Below are positions 23,187 through 32,738 of a stretch of 64,000 bases of DNA, in pieces. This DNA comes from Candidatus Sulfuricurvum sp. RIFRC-1 (GTDB lineage: Bacteria > Campylobacterota > Campylobacteria > Campylobacterales > Sulfurimonadaceae), in contig NC_020505.1 of NCBI RefSeq assembly GCF_000310245.1, positions 1,832,001 through 1,896,000 of the forward strand, read 5' to 3'. Both the position numbers and the translations under genes were made by a program. The stretch's first letter is position 1; each line of letters starts with the position of its first letter. The notes below the pieces were generated by a model. The model did not search any database. It was not told the origin of the DNA and saw nothing but the letters and a program-made list of their open reading frames with translations.

Positions 23187-24077
23187 TTATTCCAAAGAGA
23201 CATCCACCATCACCCCTAAATGACTCGAACCGCTTCCGCTCACTACTCCTTGCATTGGAGAGATGTCTCCATAATCACGACCAAATCCTAAAAGGATATG
23301 TTGATCAAGCGGGGCCATGTTGTTCGTCGGATCAAAATCAAACCATCCAAATCCCGGGAAAAAGACGGAGAACCATGCGTGCGATGCATCGGAGCCAAAC
23401 AGTTTCTCTGAACCTTCCTGCGGTGTTGTCTCGATATAACCGCTCATATAACGGACACATAACCCAACTCCGCGCAATGCAGTCAATGCAAAATGGGCGA
23501 AATCTTGACACACCCCTTTTTTCTCCGTAAAAACTGTCTCCACAGGGGTACTGAGATCACTAAACCCGCTGACAAAGGAAAAATCCGTAAATATCCGTCC
23601 CATAAATTCCTTAACGCCCTCATATAACGAGCGTTCAGGTTTAATCGATTCCAAAGCGTACATTACAATTTCTACTGAAGCAATCGGCAACAGCGGGCTT
23701 TTTAGCGAAAATTGTTTTGCTTCGATAATTTCAGGGGTGAGAAACATCATCCGCTCCTGTGCCTGCGCAAAGGTAAGGGCAATTACCCTCTGCGTATTTT
23801 CCTGAAGGCGTTCTAAGGCATTAAAATTGATTTCAACCCGCGACTGAGCCGCTACACTGAGTATCGTATGAGGTTCCCGCACCAAGAGATGATGAAGGTG
23901 ATTTCCAAAAAAATCGTCATACGACTCTATCTCAGCGGCGATAGGCTCAATGGTGAGATCAAAATTGAGTACTTTTTGAATTTCAGTATCTCTAGGCTGA
24001 AGTCGAATGAGGTTATGGCTAAACCCCACCTCATGTTGATAAACGAATCGGGTACTGTGGTAAATTGTATAAATCAT
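23187..24077 (-). CDS. Transglutaminase-like cysteine protease family protein
   Basis: The 296-residue protein has an N-terminal bacterial transglutaminase-associated beta domain (residues 1-85) and a transglutaminase core with the full triad: Cys190 in KKGVCQDFAH, His233 in SHAWFSV and Asp249 in WFDFDPTN. It is the last of three leftward genes with the permuted ATP-grasp/alpha-E protein and the DUF2126 protein. Family-level studies predict that such operons make or trim peptides through an ATP-grasp ligase plus transglutaminase-fold peptidases; the substrate is unknown. It has no signal peptide, so it is probably cytoplasmic. Confidence 0.88.
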   Translation of the reverse strand: MIYTIYHSTRFVYQHEVGFSHNLIRLQPRDTEIQKVLNFDLTIEPIAAEIESYDDFFGNHLHHLLVREPHTILSVAAQSRVEINFNALERLQENTQRVIALTFAQAQERMMFLTPEIIEAKQFSLKSPLLPIASVEIVMYALESIKPERSLYEGVKEFMGRIFTDFSFVSGFSDLSTPVETVFTEKKGVCQDFAHFALTALRGVGLCVRYMSGYIETTPQEGSEKLFGSDASHAWFSVFFPGFGWFDFDPTNNMAPLDQHILLGFGRDYGDISPMQGVVSGSGSSHLGVMVDVSLE

Positions 24078-24080
24078 TGG

Positions 24081-26555
24081 CTACTCATCATAATGGGCAA
24101 AATAGGTCTTGGATAACTCACCCGAAGCTAGGAGCAATCTGGATGAGAGTTGTGACAACAGCGTATCAAGCTCAGCTCTAATGTATTCATCCTCCGCCAA
24201 TGCAGCAAGATCATCCGGTTTGCTCAAGCGTATCATTGAAAATGCCTCAAATATCGGTTCTTCATATCTTGTAAGATAGGTAGCATTTTTAAACTTCGGC
24301 AACTGAGGAAGCAATTTCATCAATCCATCAATCTCGCTGATCAATGATTTAGGGAAATTGATATCCAGCAGTAAAAATTCAATGACGTTACGCATATCAT
24401 ACGATGAACGGTAACGGGCACGATAAGCGTTCAAACTCTCACAGGTGCCGAGCAATGTCTCTAAGACTTCATACTCACTCACGCCATCATACGCCGGAGT
24501 GAGCAAACTTCTCGCTTTTGAGATCAACAATTGTGATCTCTCTATTCGTGCACCGATCTCATAGAGTATCGATCCCTGATCTGCGAACAAACTCTCTTGG
24601 ATAAGTTCTTTGTAGGCCATTAACTGCATCAACAGTTTATCAAGGTTATGGATCATATAACGGGGATGCGGTTTCTCTTCGCGACAGAATTGATTCCATT
24701 CATGAGTCATACGCTCATAAATACGGGAGGCTTCCAAAGGTAAAAGATTTTTGGCATACGTGTTGGTGCCAGAGAGCATCGTCATTATTTGTGCCAAACT
24801 TCCAACCCGTCCCCCATTAAAACTGACCGATGCAATTTCATCAAATGGTGAAATCGCTCTGTTTTCTTCCAAAAATCCCGGATAGGTCATCGTTACATGG
24901 GTCAGTGTTTTACTCAACATCTCCTGCGTTTGGCGATTTGAAATATGATCATACCGAGAGGCATTCGTCATGTATTTCAATGTAGTTCGGATCATACGCG
25001 CCGTAATGATCGCCCTCATTAAATATCGTCCCAACCAAAAAAGATTTTCCGCCCGAAGGCTTGGAATGTTTTCAAACGAATTTTCAAAAGCGGCATTGGA
25101 ATGAAATATTGGGCTCAACGGAACACTGTATGATTCACCCAGTACCCATAAATCTTTACTGCTCCCTCCGAATTGGTTGGATACCATCAGTGAGTCGATA
25201 TTCATTCCAACCCGTACCAATGCTCCTGGCATCAGAGTATAAGTATCTTCTTGGGTTATTGTGTAGGCACGAATCACCGCTTTTCGAGGTTCAATCGATT
25301 CTTTGATCAATGTAGGGCAATTAGCGAACTCCACTTCCTCTTGTCCGACATAACGATGCGGCTGTTCAAGAATCGCTTTTCGTAAGCTAGTGAGATCTTT
25401 TTTACTCAGTTGTTTACCCACAAAAGTATGTTTTTCATCCACACGATCGATTGTTTTAACAATGAGACGTTCCATATTTTCCAACACAAACTCTAACTCT
25501 TTGGCTTGACCGCACCACCACGTAGCGATTTGAGGCAAAATAAGCTCTTCATCGAGAAAATAACGGGCCAGATGCGGCATAAAAGGGTTCAATCCCAAAT
25601 TTTCCAATACTCCGCTTCCCAGTGGATTGATCATTCCTACGCCACCGGATCTGATCGATTGAACCAAACCTGCGACACCCAGCTGCGAATCAGAACGAAG
25701 TTCCAACGGATCACAATAGTTTTCATCCACACGGCGTAAAATCGTATCGACACGGCGAAGCCCTTTGAGGCTTTTAAGCCAGAGGGCTCCATTTTTAGCC
25801 AATAAATCCTGCCCTTGAACGAGAGTAAGTCCTAAAAAAGAGCTGAGATAAGCATGTTCAAAATAAGTTTCATTGTGCGGTCCGGGGGATAGAAGAATAT
25901 TAAGAGGATCAAAATTTCGACTGTTATTTTGGAAAAGAGATTTAAACGTTTCAAAAAAATCGTACAGCCTCTGAACCGAAATCCCCTCAAAAAGATCCTG
26001 CATCGTTGCGTTCATCGTAAGACGGTTTTCAATCGCATATCCTAAACCCGATGGTGCTTGTGTACGATCGTTGATCACCCACAGTTTCCCATCCGGCCCC
26101 CGTGCCATATCGGCAGCGTAAATACTCAAGGGGATTTTCATCCCGTGCATTTCACGCATAAAGCCGCCGTGAGCATAAATAATTTCCATCGGAATAATGC
26201 CGTCTTTGATCGTTTTCTGTTCCCCGTATATATCTTGCAGCAAAAAATTAAAGAGCTTGCAGCGCTGTTTTAGCCCCTCTTCGACAATCTTCCATTGCGA
26301 TTCTTCGATAACCAATGGGATCGGATCGAGTTTCCACGGGCGATTTAATCCTCCCGGGTCGTTATAAACATTGTAAGTAACACCGTTATCTTCCAAACGC
26401 CAGTCGATCTCTTTTTGTTTGGTAGTGAGTTGTTCCAAACCGATTTTTTCAAGGTTGTTTTTTAACGCCTCCCAATGGGGACGGATATTTTTATCCTGAT
26501 CAAACATCTCATCATACAATGAGCTTTGAGAATAGCGTTCAAACATAGAGTTCAA
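24081..26555 (-). CDS. Circularly permuted ATP-grasp / alpha-E domain fusion protein
   Basis: The 824-residue protein joins a circularly permuted ATP-grasp type 2 domain (about residues 60-480) to an alpha-helical alpha-E domain (about 490-815). The ATP-grasp part contains YGEQKTIKDGIIP, the acidic VINDRTQAPSGLGYAIENR and LSPGPHNETYFEH, and ends near YTLMPGALVRVG. The alpha-E part starts at LRAENLFWLGRYLMRA. In many bacteria these are separate adjacent genes; here they are fused. The gene lies three bases before the short transglutaminase and 36 after the DUF2126 protein, arguing for one complex or pathway. Peptide-ligase activity is predicted for the family, not shown here. Confidence 0.9.
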   Translation of the reverse strand: MNSMFERYSQSSLYDEMFDQDKNIRPHWEALKNNLEKIGLEQLTTKQKEIDWRLEDNGVTYNVYNDPGGLNRPWKLDPIPLVIEESQWKIVEEGLKQRCKLFNFLLQDIYGEQKTIKDGIIPMEIIYAHGGFMREMHGMKIPLSIYAADMARGPDGKLWVINDRTQAPSGLGYAIENRLTMNATMQDLFEGISVQRLYDFFETFKSLFQNNSRNFDPLNILLSPGPHNETYFEHAYLSSFLGLTLVQGQDLLAKNGALWLKSLKGLRRVDTILRRVDENYCDPLELRSDSQLGVAGLVQSIRSGGVGMINPLGSGVLENLGLNPFMPHLARYFLDEELILPQIATWWCGQAKELEFVLENMERLIVKTIDRVDEKHTFVGKQLSKKDLTSLRKAILEQPHRYVGQEEVEFANCPTLIKESIEPRKAVIRAYTITQEDTYTLMPGALVRVGMNIDSLMVSNQFGGSSKDLWVLGESYSVPLSPIFHSNAAFENSFENIPSLRAENLFWLGRYLMRAIITARMIRTTLKYMTNASRYDHISNRQTQEMLSKTLTHVTMTYPGFLEENRAISPFDEIASVSFNGGRVGSLAQIMTMLSGTNTYAKNLLPLEASRIYERMTHEWNQFCREEKPHPRYMIHNLDKLLMQLMAYKELIQESLFADQGSILYEIGARIERSQLLISKARSLLTPAYDGVSEYEVLETLLGTCESLNAYRARYRSSYDMRNVIEFLLLDINFPKSLISEIDGLMKLLPQLPKFKNATYLTRYEEPIFEAFSMIRLSKPDDLAALAEDEYIRAELDTLLSQLSSRLLLASGELSKTYFAHYDE

Positions 26556-26591
26556 TCCATTTACCTTTTCAATAAAGTAACGAATTTTATC

Positions 26592-29500
26592 TTATTGTGC
26601 ATTAGGGCTCCATTTTCGGCGCAGATCGAGGGTATGCGGGTATTCCAGTGATCCCGGCAATTCCTGATACGTAAACGTTTTTTGTTTCGGATGGGCTAAT
26701 ACTTTGCGTGAAGTCCCCTCTTCGCCTGCGAGGTCCTGTTTGATCGGCTCGTGTACCTCGTCTATCTCCCCTTGAGTATGGCCAAATCCCCAATAGCGGC
26801 TGATACGGCGTGATTGCGCTTCTAGGGTATTGATCGGGAAAGTATCGTACGCGCGTCCACCCGGATGGGCGATAAAATAGGTGAATCCTCCCATCGATCT
26901 GCGGTTCCACGTATCAACGATGTCAAACACAAGCGGCGTATCAACCCCGATGGTCGGATGGAGTGCCGACCACGGCTGCCATGCACGGTAGCGCACCCCG
27001 GAGACGTATTCCCCCTCAATCCCCGTAGAGACGAGAGGAACGCGTACCCCGTTGCAGGTGAGGACATAACGCTCACTCACGAAATCACGTACCCGTACCT
27101 GTACCCGCTCCAGCGATGAATCGACATAACGGGCGGTCCCCTGCGAGCTCGATTCTTCTCCCAATACGTTCCACGGCTCGATACCTCCACGCAGTTCACA
27201 ATGAATCCCCTCGATCGTACTCATCCCATAAAGCGGAAATCGAAATTCAAAAAACGGATTAAACCAGTCGGTTTCAAATCCATACCCCTCGGAGCGCAAA
27301 AACTCCACAATGTCACGAATGTCTTCACGAACATAATGTTCGATCAAAAATTTATCGTGCAGCTGTGTCCCCCAGCGTACCAACTTGTGTTTGTACGGTT
27401 TTTTCCAAAAGAGTGAAACGAGTGTACGGACCAGTAACATCTGCATCAGCGACATCTGCGCGTGCGGCGGCATCTCAAATCCGCGAAGTTCCAAAATCCC
27501 CAACCGCCCCGTCGAAGAATCAGGTGAATAGAGTTTATCGATACAAAACTCGCTTCGATGGGTATTTCCGGTCAAATCGGTGAGCATATGACGGAAGAGT
27601 CGATCGGTAAGCCAAAACGGTACTTCACCACCCTCAGGGATTTGATTAAACGCAATCTCAAGTTCGTAAAGATTTTCCAACCGCCCCTCATCGACACGCG
27701 GTGCCTGAGAGGTGGGACCAATAAACTGACCTGAGAAAAGATACGACAAACTCGGATGGTGCTGCCAAAACGTAATGAGGGAGCGTAAAAGATCAGGATT
27801 ACGGAGCAACGGGCTGTCACTCGGGCTGATACCACCGATCGTGACGTGATTTCCGCCCCCCGTTCCCATCTGTTTACCGTCTTGCATAAACTTCAATGTT
27901 CCCAAGCGTGATTGATGCGCCTCTTCATAGAGTGTATCAATCACTCCGGTGAGTTCGCCCCAACTCGACGTCGGATGGATATTGACCTCGATAACCCCCG
28001 GATCGGGAGTGACACGCATCTTCTCGATCCGCAGATCGTTCGGTGGTTCATACCCCTCGATCATCACCGCCATTTTCAGTGCTTCCGCCGTCTCCTCAAT
28101 CGAAGCGATCAGATCCAAAAAGGCTTCGGTATTGGTAATCGGAGGGAGGAAAATAAAAAGTTTTTGCTCGCGTATCTCAATACTGAGTGCCGTACGGACA
28201 AAGACCTCGTAATCGGCAGTTTTTTTAGTCGTTTTCTTCACTTTCTCCGCACGTGCTTTTACCGCACTGTGATATTCACCTAACGAAGGGAAAGCCCCAA
28301 AGAGATCAGGTTCAAAACTTTCTTCCAGCTCTATATGCGGTTTATGGGTCAATGAATCGAGAGGAAGACGAAGCCCGACAGGCGAAGTACCCGGTGCAAG
28401 AAAAAGCTGTGAGCGTCGGAATTCCCATCGGCACGTTACCCAGCGTGTTGTTCCCCAATTCAGAGGCAATACAAATCCTGCCGGTTTATCAATCCCGCTT
28501 GAGAGGCTCTCTGCCAAGGCACGGCGTTCCAATGAATCTTTTAACGTCACTTTCATCGGATCGATATCGATCGGCAACAATGATTCTTGGAGAAGTGCAA
28601 CAAGGGGATCGTTATAGGCATCATGGATATTTTTATCGCTGATCCCCAGATTCAGACAAAGTTTGGCTAAAAATTTCCGCGCATCTTCAGGAGCGTAATC
28701 GAAGGTTTGATCCAAACTCGCCAATAGATCAGGGTTGTTCCAAATCGCTTGACCGTCTTTACGCCAAATAATCGTAGACATCCAACGAGGCAACGGCTCA
28801 CCCGGATACCATTTCCCCTGAGCGTGGTGGAGCAATCCCCCTTTGCCGAAACTTTTGAGCAATCTGCGGGAGAGGACATTGGCCAACTCCCGTTTATGAG
28901 GACCGTCCGCTTCGGTATTCCATTCGGATGATTCCATATCATCGATAGAGACGAATGTCGGTTCTCCCCCCATCGTAAGGCGAACATCATTCTCCAGCAA
29001 CTCTTTATCGACTTGATACCCCAGTTGATCGATTGCTTCCCACTGCTCGCTACGATATGGCTTCGTTACGCGGGGAGATTCAAAGACTCTCGTGACGGTG
29101 TTGGAATAAGTAAATTCCACCTCACATTTGTCCATCGCCCCCTCGACCGGAGCGGCACTCTCAGGATTTGGGGTACACGCCAGCGGAATATGCCCCTCTG
29201 CCGCAAAAAGACCGCTCGTCGCATCCAAACCGATCCACCCCGCACCCGGGATATAAACTTCCGTCCACGCATGCAGATCGGTAAAATCTTCCACCGGACC
29301 GCTCGGACCGTCCAATGAGGCGACATCGGCGGAGAGCTGAACGAGATACCCGGAAACAAAGCGGGCCGCAAGACCCAAATGACGAAGCACCTGCACAAAA
29401 AGCCATGCGAAATCGCGGCACGAACCTGTTTTACCTTTGAGTGTCACAGCACACGTTTGAACTCCAGGCTCCATTCTAAGGGTATAGTTTAGATACTGAT

Positions 29501-29957
29501 GAATCTTACTGTTTAACTCTACTAAAAAATCATTAATGGAACGCGGAGTCAAATCGATAGAGTGAACAAACTCGCTGAGACGTTTTCCTCTTTCGGTAAC
29601 TTTCAGATAGGGAGCCAGCTCTTTTTTGAGCTCCTTTTTATATTTGAACGGAAAATTGGTCGCATACTCTTCGACAAAAAAATCAAACGGGTTGATACTC
29701 ACGAGTTCCGCCAATACCTCAACATCAATGGAAAGTTCAGTCGTTTTTTCGGGAAAAACAATCCGTGCGAGATAGTTCCCGAACGGGTCTTGCTGCCAGT
29801 TGATAAAATGATCATCCGGTTTGATATTAAGCGAATAGGCTTCAATAGGAGTACGGCTGTGGGGAGCGGGACGGAGACGGATCACATGAGGAGAAAGATT
29901 GATCGGTTTATCAAAGGCATAATGAGTTTTATGGGAGAGGACAACTTTGAGCGACAT
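26592..29957 (-). CDS. Transglutaminase / DUF2126 fusion protein
   Basis: The 1121-residue protein has an N-terminal transglutaminase-like region with Cys180 (GKTGSCRDFAWLF), His229 (DLHAWTEVY) and Asp245 (WIGLDATSG). The remaining 800 residues are DUF2126, a large domain carrying GGEPTFVSIDD, GTGGGNHVTIGG and LRGFEMPPHAQMSL, reminiscent of glutamine-synthetase/gamma-glutamyl ligase-like folds. It is first of the three-gene operon, so its promoter should lie in 29958-30118. The core of DUF2126 is well conserved across bacteria, but its biochemical role is not established. Confidence 0.9.
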   Translation of the reverse strand: MSLKVVLSHKTHYAFDKPINLSPHVIRLRPAPHSRTPIEAYSLNIKPDDHFINWQQDPFGNYLARIVFPEKTTELSIDVEVLAELVSINPFDFFVEEYATNFPFKYKKELKKELAPYLKVTERGKRLSEFVHSIDLTPRSINDFLVELNSKIHQYLNYTLRMEPGVQTCAVTLKGKTGSCRDFAWLFVQVLRHLGLAARFVSGYLVQLSADVASLDGPSGPVEDFTDLHAWTEVYIPGAGWIGLDATSGLFAAEGHIPLACTPNPESAAPVEGAMDKCEVEFTYSNTVTRVFESPRVTKPYRSEQWEAIDQLGYQVDKELLENDVRLTMGGEPTFVSIDDMESSEWNTEADGPHKRELANVLSRRLLKSFGKGGLLHHAQGKWYPGEPLPRWMSTIIWRKDGQAIWNNPDLLASLDQTFDYAPEDARKFLAKLCLNLGISDKNIHDAYNDPLVALLQESLLPIDIDPMKVTLKDSLERRALAESLSSGIDKPAGFVLPLNWGTTRWVTCRWEFRRSQLFLAPGTSPVGLRLPLDSLTHKPHIELEESFEPDLFGAFPSLGEYHSAVKARAEKVKKTTKKTADYEVFVRTALSIEIREQKLFIFLPPITNTEAFLDLIASIEETAEALKMAVMIEGYEPPNDLRIEKMRVTPDPGVIEVNIHPTSSWGELTGVIDTLYEEAHQSRLGTLKFMQDGKQMGTGGGNHVTIGGISPSDSPLLRNPDLLRSLITFWQHHPSLSYLFSGQFIGPTSQAPRVDEGRLENLYELEIAFNQIPEGGEVPFWLTDRLFRHMLTDLTGNTHRSEFCIDKLYSPDSSTGRLGILELRGFEMPPHAQMSLMQMLLVRTLVSLFWKKPYKHKLVRWGTQLHDKFLIEHYVREDIRDIVEFLRSEGYGFETDWFNPFFEFRFPLYGMSTIEGIHCELRGGIEPWNVLGEESSSQGTARYVDSSLERVQVRVRDFVSERYVLTCNGVRVPLVSTGIEGEYVSGVRYRAWQPWSALHPTIGVDTPLVFDIVDTWNRRSMGGFTYFIAHPGGRAYDTFPINTLEAQSRRISRYWGFGHTQGEIDEVHEPIKQDLAGEEGTSRKVLAHPKQKTFTYQELPGSLEYPHTLDLRRKWSPNAQ

Positions 29958-30061
29958 CGGATTCCTTTGCGCATACGTATGTTATATCTTCAGCAAGGAT
30001 AACACAACTTGCTCCAATTTATCGAACATTAGCTGCCTATAAAACGATCACCTATTTTTAA

Positions 30062-30098
30062 AACGTAAATTCACACGATTTGTATTATAATTTACGTT
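30062..30098 (+). promoter_or_regulatory. Probable promoter and operator of the phosphodiesterase gene
   Basis: A perfect TATAAT (30086-30091) lies within a 10-bp exact inverted repeat: AACGTAAATT (30062-30071) and AATTTACGTT (30089-30098), 17 bases apart. It sits between the divergent DUF2126 gene and the phosphodiesterase gene, so a bound regulator could control both. No clear -35 is visible. Confidence 0.5.
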
Positions 30099-30118
30099 CA
30101 TAGCGCAAGGGTGAAGAT

Positions 30119-30904
30119 ATGGAAAGCATCGAATTTTTAGGAACCGGCGGCACCCGAACCCCCACACAGGGAACGACATGTTTACGCGTCAGCGAACATT
30201 GTGTCATTGATGCCGGAAACATCATTAATACGTTTGGCGATAATATCTTTACGATAGAGCATATTTTTCTCACCCATTCGCATCTTGATCATATTATCGA
30301 TATCCCTTTTCTCGCCGATCTTTTTGTCACCCAGAAAAGTATCTCTCTCAAAATTTATGGACTCAAAGCAACGCTCGATGATCTGCGCCAATTTATTTTC
30401 AATCACCGTGTTTGGCCCAATTTCGAAGAAATTACCCTCATCGGACATACCGATAAAACCATAGAACTCATCGAACTTGATCTCGAACACCCTTATCCCA
30501 TCGATGATGTCATCCTCACCCCTTTTAAAACCAACCATACCGAAGGGAGCTGTGGTTACATCATCGAAAAAAATAGCTCCGCTCTTTTATTTACTGCCGA
30601 TACCTATCAATGCGATCGAATCTGGGAACTTCTCGAAGAGCGTCCCAATATTCATACCCTCATCACAGAAGTATCCTTTCCTTCCAGCTTTGCCAAACTG
30701 GCACATGACAGTAAACACCTTACACCGGCACTTCTTGCAGACGAAATAAAAAAATGCAAAAGGGATAATTTTTCCCTCTATGTTATGCACCTCAAAGCCT
30801 TGTTTATGGGAACAATCATAGAAGAGTTAAACGCTCTGCAACTTCTCCGAAATGGTGGGAAAGTTCTCATTGATGGGGACCTCATAAATTACACTCACCC
30901 CTAA
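30119..30904 (+). CDS. Metallo-beta-lactamase-fold hydrolase, class II cyclic-nucleotide phosphodiesterase-like
   Basis: The 261-residue protein carries the MBL metal motif THSHLDH (His53, His55, Asp57, His58), a distal NHTEGSCGY, an Asp in FTADTYQCD and a C-terminal MHLKALF. The GTGGTRTP start and general layout resemble class II cAMP phosphodiesterases and RNase Z relatives. The lack of an RNase Z exosite arm favours the phosphodiesterase group. Ribosome site AAGGGTGA precedes the ATG. No adenylate cyclase gene is in the window, so the substrate is inferred. Confidence 0.72.
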   Translation: MESIEFLGTGGTRTPTQGTTCLRVSEHCVIDAGNIINTFGDNIFTIEHIFLTHSHLDHIIDIPFLADLFVTQKSISLKIYGLKATLDDLRQFIFNHRVWPNFEEITLIGHTDKTIELIELDLEHPYPIDDVILTPFKTNHTEGSCGYIIEKNSSALLFTADTYQCDRIWELLEERPNIHTLITEVSFPSSFAKLAHDSKHLTPALLADEIKKCKRDNFSLYVMHLKALFMGTIIEELNALQLLRNGGKVLIDGDLINYTHP

Positions 30905-30943
30905 TACGCTATAATGCGCTTATTAATTATGTAAGGTGTTATT

Positions 30944-31504
30944 ATGAGTATTGAAGAACGAAGCGGAAATATTTGCGAATTATGCGGTGCGAGTGAGGGA
31001 TTAAGTTCTTTTGAAGTTGCACCGAGCGATGGAACAGTGGATCAATCAATCCACCTCTGCGAAACCTGTAAAAGCCAAATCGAGAATCCTCAAAACCTCG
31101 ACAGCGATCACTGGCGCTGTCTCTCTGACAGTATGTGGAGTCAAGTTCCGGCCGTACAGGTAATGGCGTATCGTCTTCTCAGCGCTTTGGGCGATCAAGA
31201 TCAACTCGACATGATGTATCTCGAAGACGATGTCAAAGCATGGGCGCAGGCAGGAATGTTGAATACAGCCTCTAGTGATGAAGGCGGGCCGGTCGTACAA
31301 CGCGACAGCAACGGAACGATCCTCGCCGAAGGTGATACCGTAACGCTCATCAAAGACCTCGAAGTCAAAGGGGCAGGATTCACCGCAAAACGGGGAACCA
31401 TCGTTAAAAATATCCGTCTTACCGATGATGCACGATTCATCGAGGGAAAAATCAACGGCAGCACAATCGTTCTCGTTGCCGCATTTATGAAAAAGTCCAA
31501 TTAA
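30944..31504 (+). CDS. PhnA/YjdM family zinc-ribbon protein
   Basis: The 186-residue protein has an N-terminal zinc ribbon (CELCGASEGL and CETCKSQI, two CxxC knuckles) and a C-terminal PhnA domain with DSNGTILAEGDTVTLIKDLE, VKGAGFTAKRGT and IEGKINGSTIVLVA. Despite the old name, PhnA-type proteins are not part of the phosphonate C-P lyase and their role is unclear. AAGGTG precedes the ATG. It follows the phosphodiesterase by 40 bp. Confidence 0.88.
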   Translation: MSIEERSGNICELCGASEGLSSFEVAPSDGTVDQSIHLCETCKSQIENPQNLDSDHWRCLSDSMWSQVPAVQVMAYRLLSALGDQDQLDMMYLEDDVKAWAQAGMLNTASSDEGGPVVQRDSNGTILAEGDTVTLIKDLEVKGAGFTAKRGTIVKNIRLTDDARFIEGKINGSTIVLVAAFMKKSN

Positions 31505-31567
31505 TATTTTTTAAACTTCATCGCTTTAAACCCCTTATGGGGCTAAGGCTCTAACTTTTCAATCCCC

Positions 31568-31596
31568 TTGACAAACCATGCATTCCCCGATATATT
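31568..31596 (+). promoter_or_regulatory. Promoter of the HD-GYP gene
   Basis: Consensus TTGACA (31568-31573), 17-base spacer, TATATT (31591-31596). The expected transcription start is about 31603, 24 bases before the ATG at 31627. Confidence 0.8.
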
Positions 31597-31626
31597 ATTC
31601 ATAAATATAATGAGAGAGTGGCTGTC

Positions 31627-32724
31627 ATGGACTATAAAAATATTAGTCAGCAAGTTGTTAATGTTCATGAACAGTTAAGACTGGAATGGCCTCATCTCAA
31701 ACACATCGCTATCGGATTTTACGAAGCTGAAACGGATGAATTGCATCTGTTTACCAATCCCGCTGGAACGGGTTCAACCCTTGTACAATATAAACGTCCG
31801 CTTTCTCTTTTTCCGGCCGTTGAATCCACCGCAAAAAATAAAACACCGGAAATCATCGATGAACTATCGCTTTTTAGCGATATCGATGATCCATCCGGTC
31901 ATATTATTAATACCTATTTTCGTTCCAGTTTTACCGTTCCGATGTCTCAGCAAAACGGCCAATTATTAGGATTTATTTTTTTTGATGCAAGTGAAAGAGA
32001 ATTTTTCACCAAACCGATACGCGATCATCTCACCGTCTATACTAGGCTGATCGGCTCTATGATCATGTCGAGTATTTTACCGCTTAAAATGCTTCAGGCC
32101 GCCGTTGTTATGACCCAGAAAATGACCCGATTTAAAGATGAAGAAACGGCCAATCATATTGCGAGAGTTGCCCATTATTCCCGTATGATCGCAGAGTCTT
32201 TGGCTAAAACCCATAATCTCAGTGAGGAATTCATCAACTATATTTTACTCTATGCACCCCTTCACGATATCGGAAAAGTGGGAATCCCCGATCATATCTT
32301 GCTCAAACCGGGACGGCTTGACGCTGATGAATATTCAATCATGCAAACACATGTGCTCAAAGGGGTAGAAATTATCGACATACTCCTCTCCAGTTTCGAT
32401 TTAAGTGATTATGATCATACACAGATGCTACGCAACATTACAGGCTATCACCATGAGCGCCTAAACGGAACCGGCTACCCCTACAACCTGAAAGGTTTAG
32501 AAATTCCGATTGAGAGTCGCATTGTGGCGGTCGCAGATGTATTTGACGCGATGAGCAATCCTCGTCCCTACCATAAGGGACGAAGTATTGAAGAGACCTT
32601 TGATTATTTACACTCTAAGTCCGGAGTCCTTTTTGATCCTGACTGCATACAAGCCCTTCTTGAGCGTAAAGAAGAAGTGTATGAAATCAGAAAAGTATTT
32701 CTTCCCGACACCTATCCTCTTTAA
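31627..32724 (+). CDS. GAF-like / HD-GYP domain protein, putative c-di-GMP phosphodiesterase
   Basis: About 365 residues. The first 150 form a GAF-like sensory region. The C-terminal HD-GYP domain has the HD pair in LHDIGKVGIPDHI, HHERLNGTGYP and VADVFDAMSN, so the metal and GYP motifs are intact and it probably hydrolyses cyclic di-GMP. The ATG at 31627 is preferred over the GTG at 31618 because the GAGAG ribosome site fits only the former. It has no membrane segment and its own strong promoter. Confidence 0.88.
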   Translation: MDYKNISQQVVNVHEQLRLEWPHLKHIAIGFYEAETDELHLFTNPAGTGSTLVQYKRPLSLFPAVESTAKNKTPEIIDELSLFSDIDDPSGHIINTYFRSSFTVPMSQQNGQLLGFIFFDASEREFFTKPIRDHLTVYTRLIGSMIMSSILPLKMLQAAVVMTQKMTRFKDEETANHIARVAHYSRMIAESLAKTHNLSEEFINYILLYAPLHDIGKVGIPDHILLKPGRLDADEYSIMQTHVLKGVEIIDILLSSFDLSDYDHTQMLRNITGYHHERLNGTGYPYNLKGLEIPIESRIVAVADVFDAMSNPRPYHKGRSIEETFDYLHSKSGVLFDPDCIQALLERKEEVYEIRKVFLPDTYPL

Positions 32725-32738
32725 TTCAGAAGATTTGT

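Noticed and set aside
26602-29421. Several frames of 80-130 codons on both strands
   Set aside because: They are shadows of the 1121-codon DUF2126 gene, which has clear catalytic motifs.
31531-31542. CCCCTTATGGGG hairpin as terminator of the PhnA gene
   Set aside because: The stem is only four bases and no T-run follows directly.
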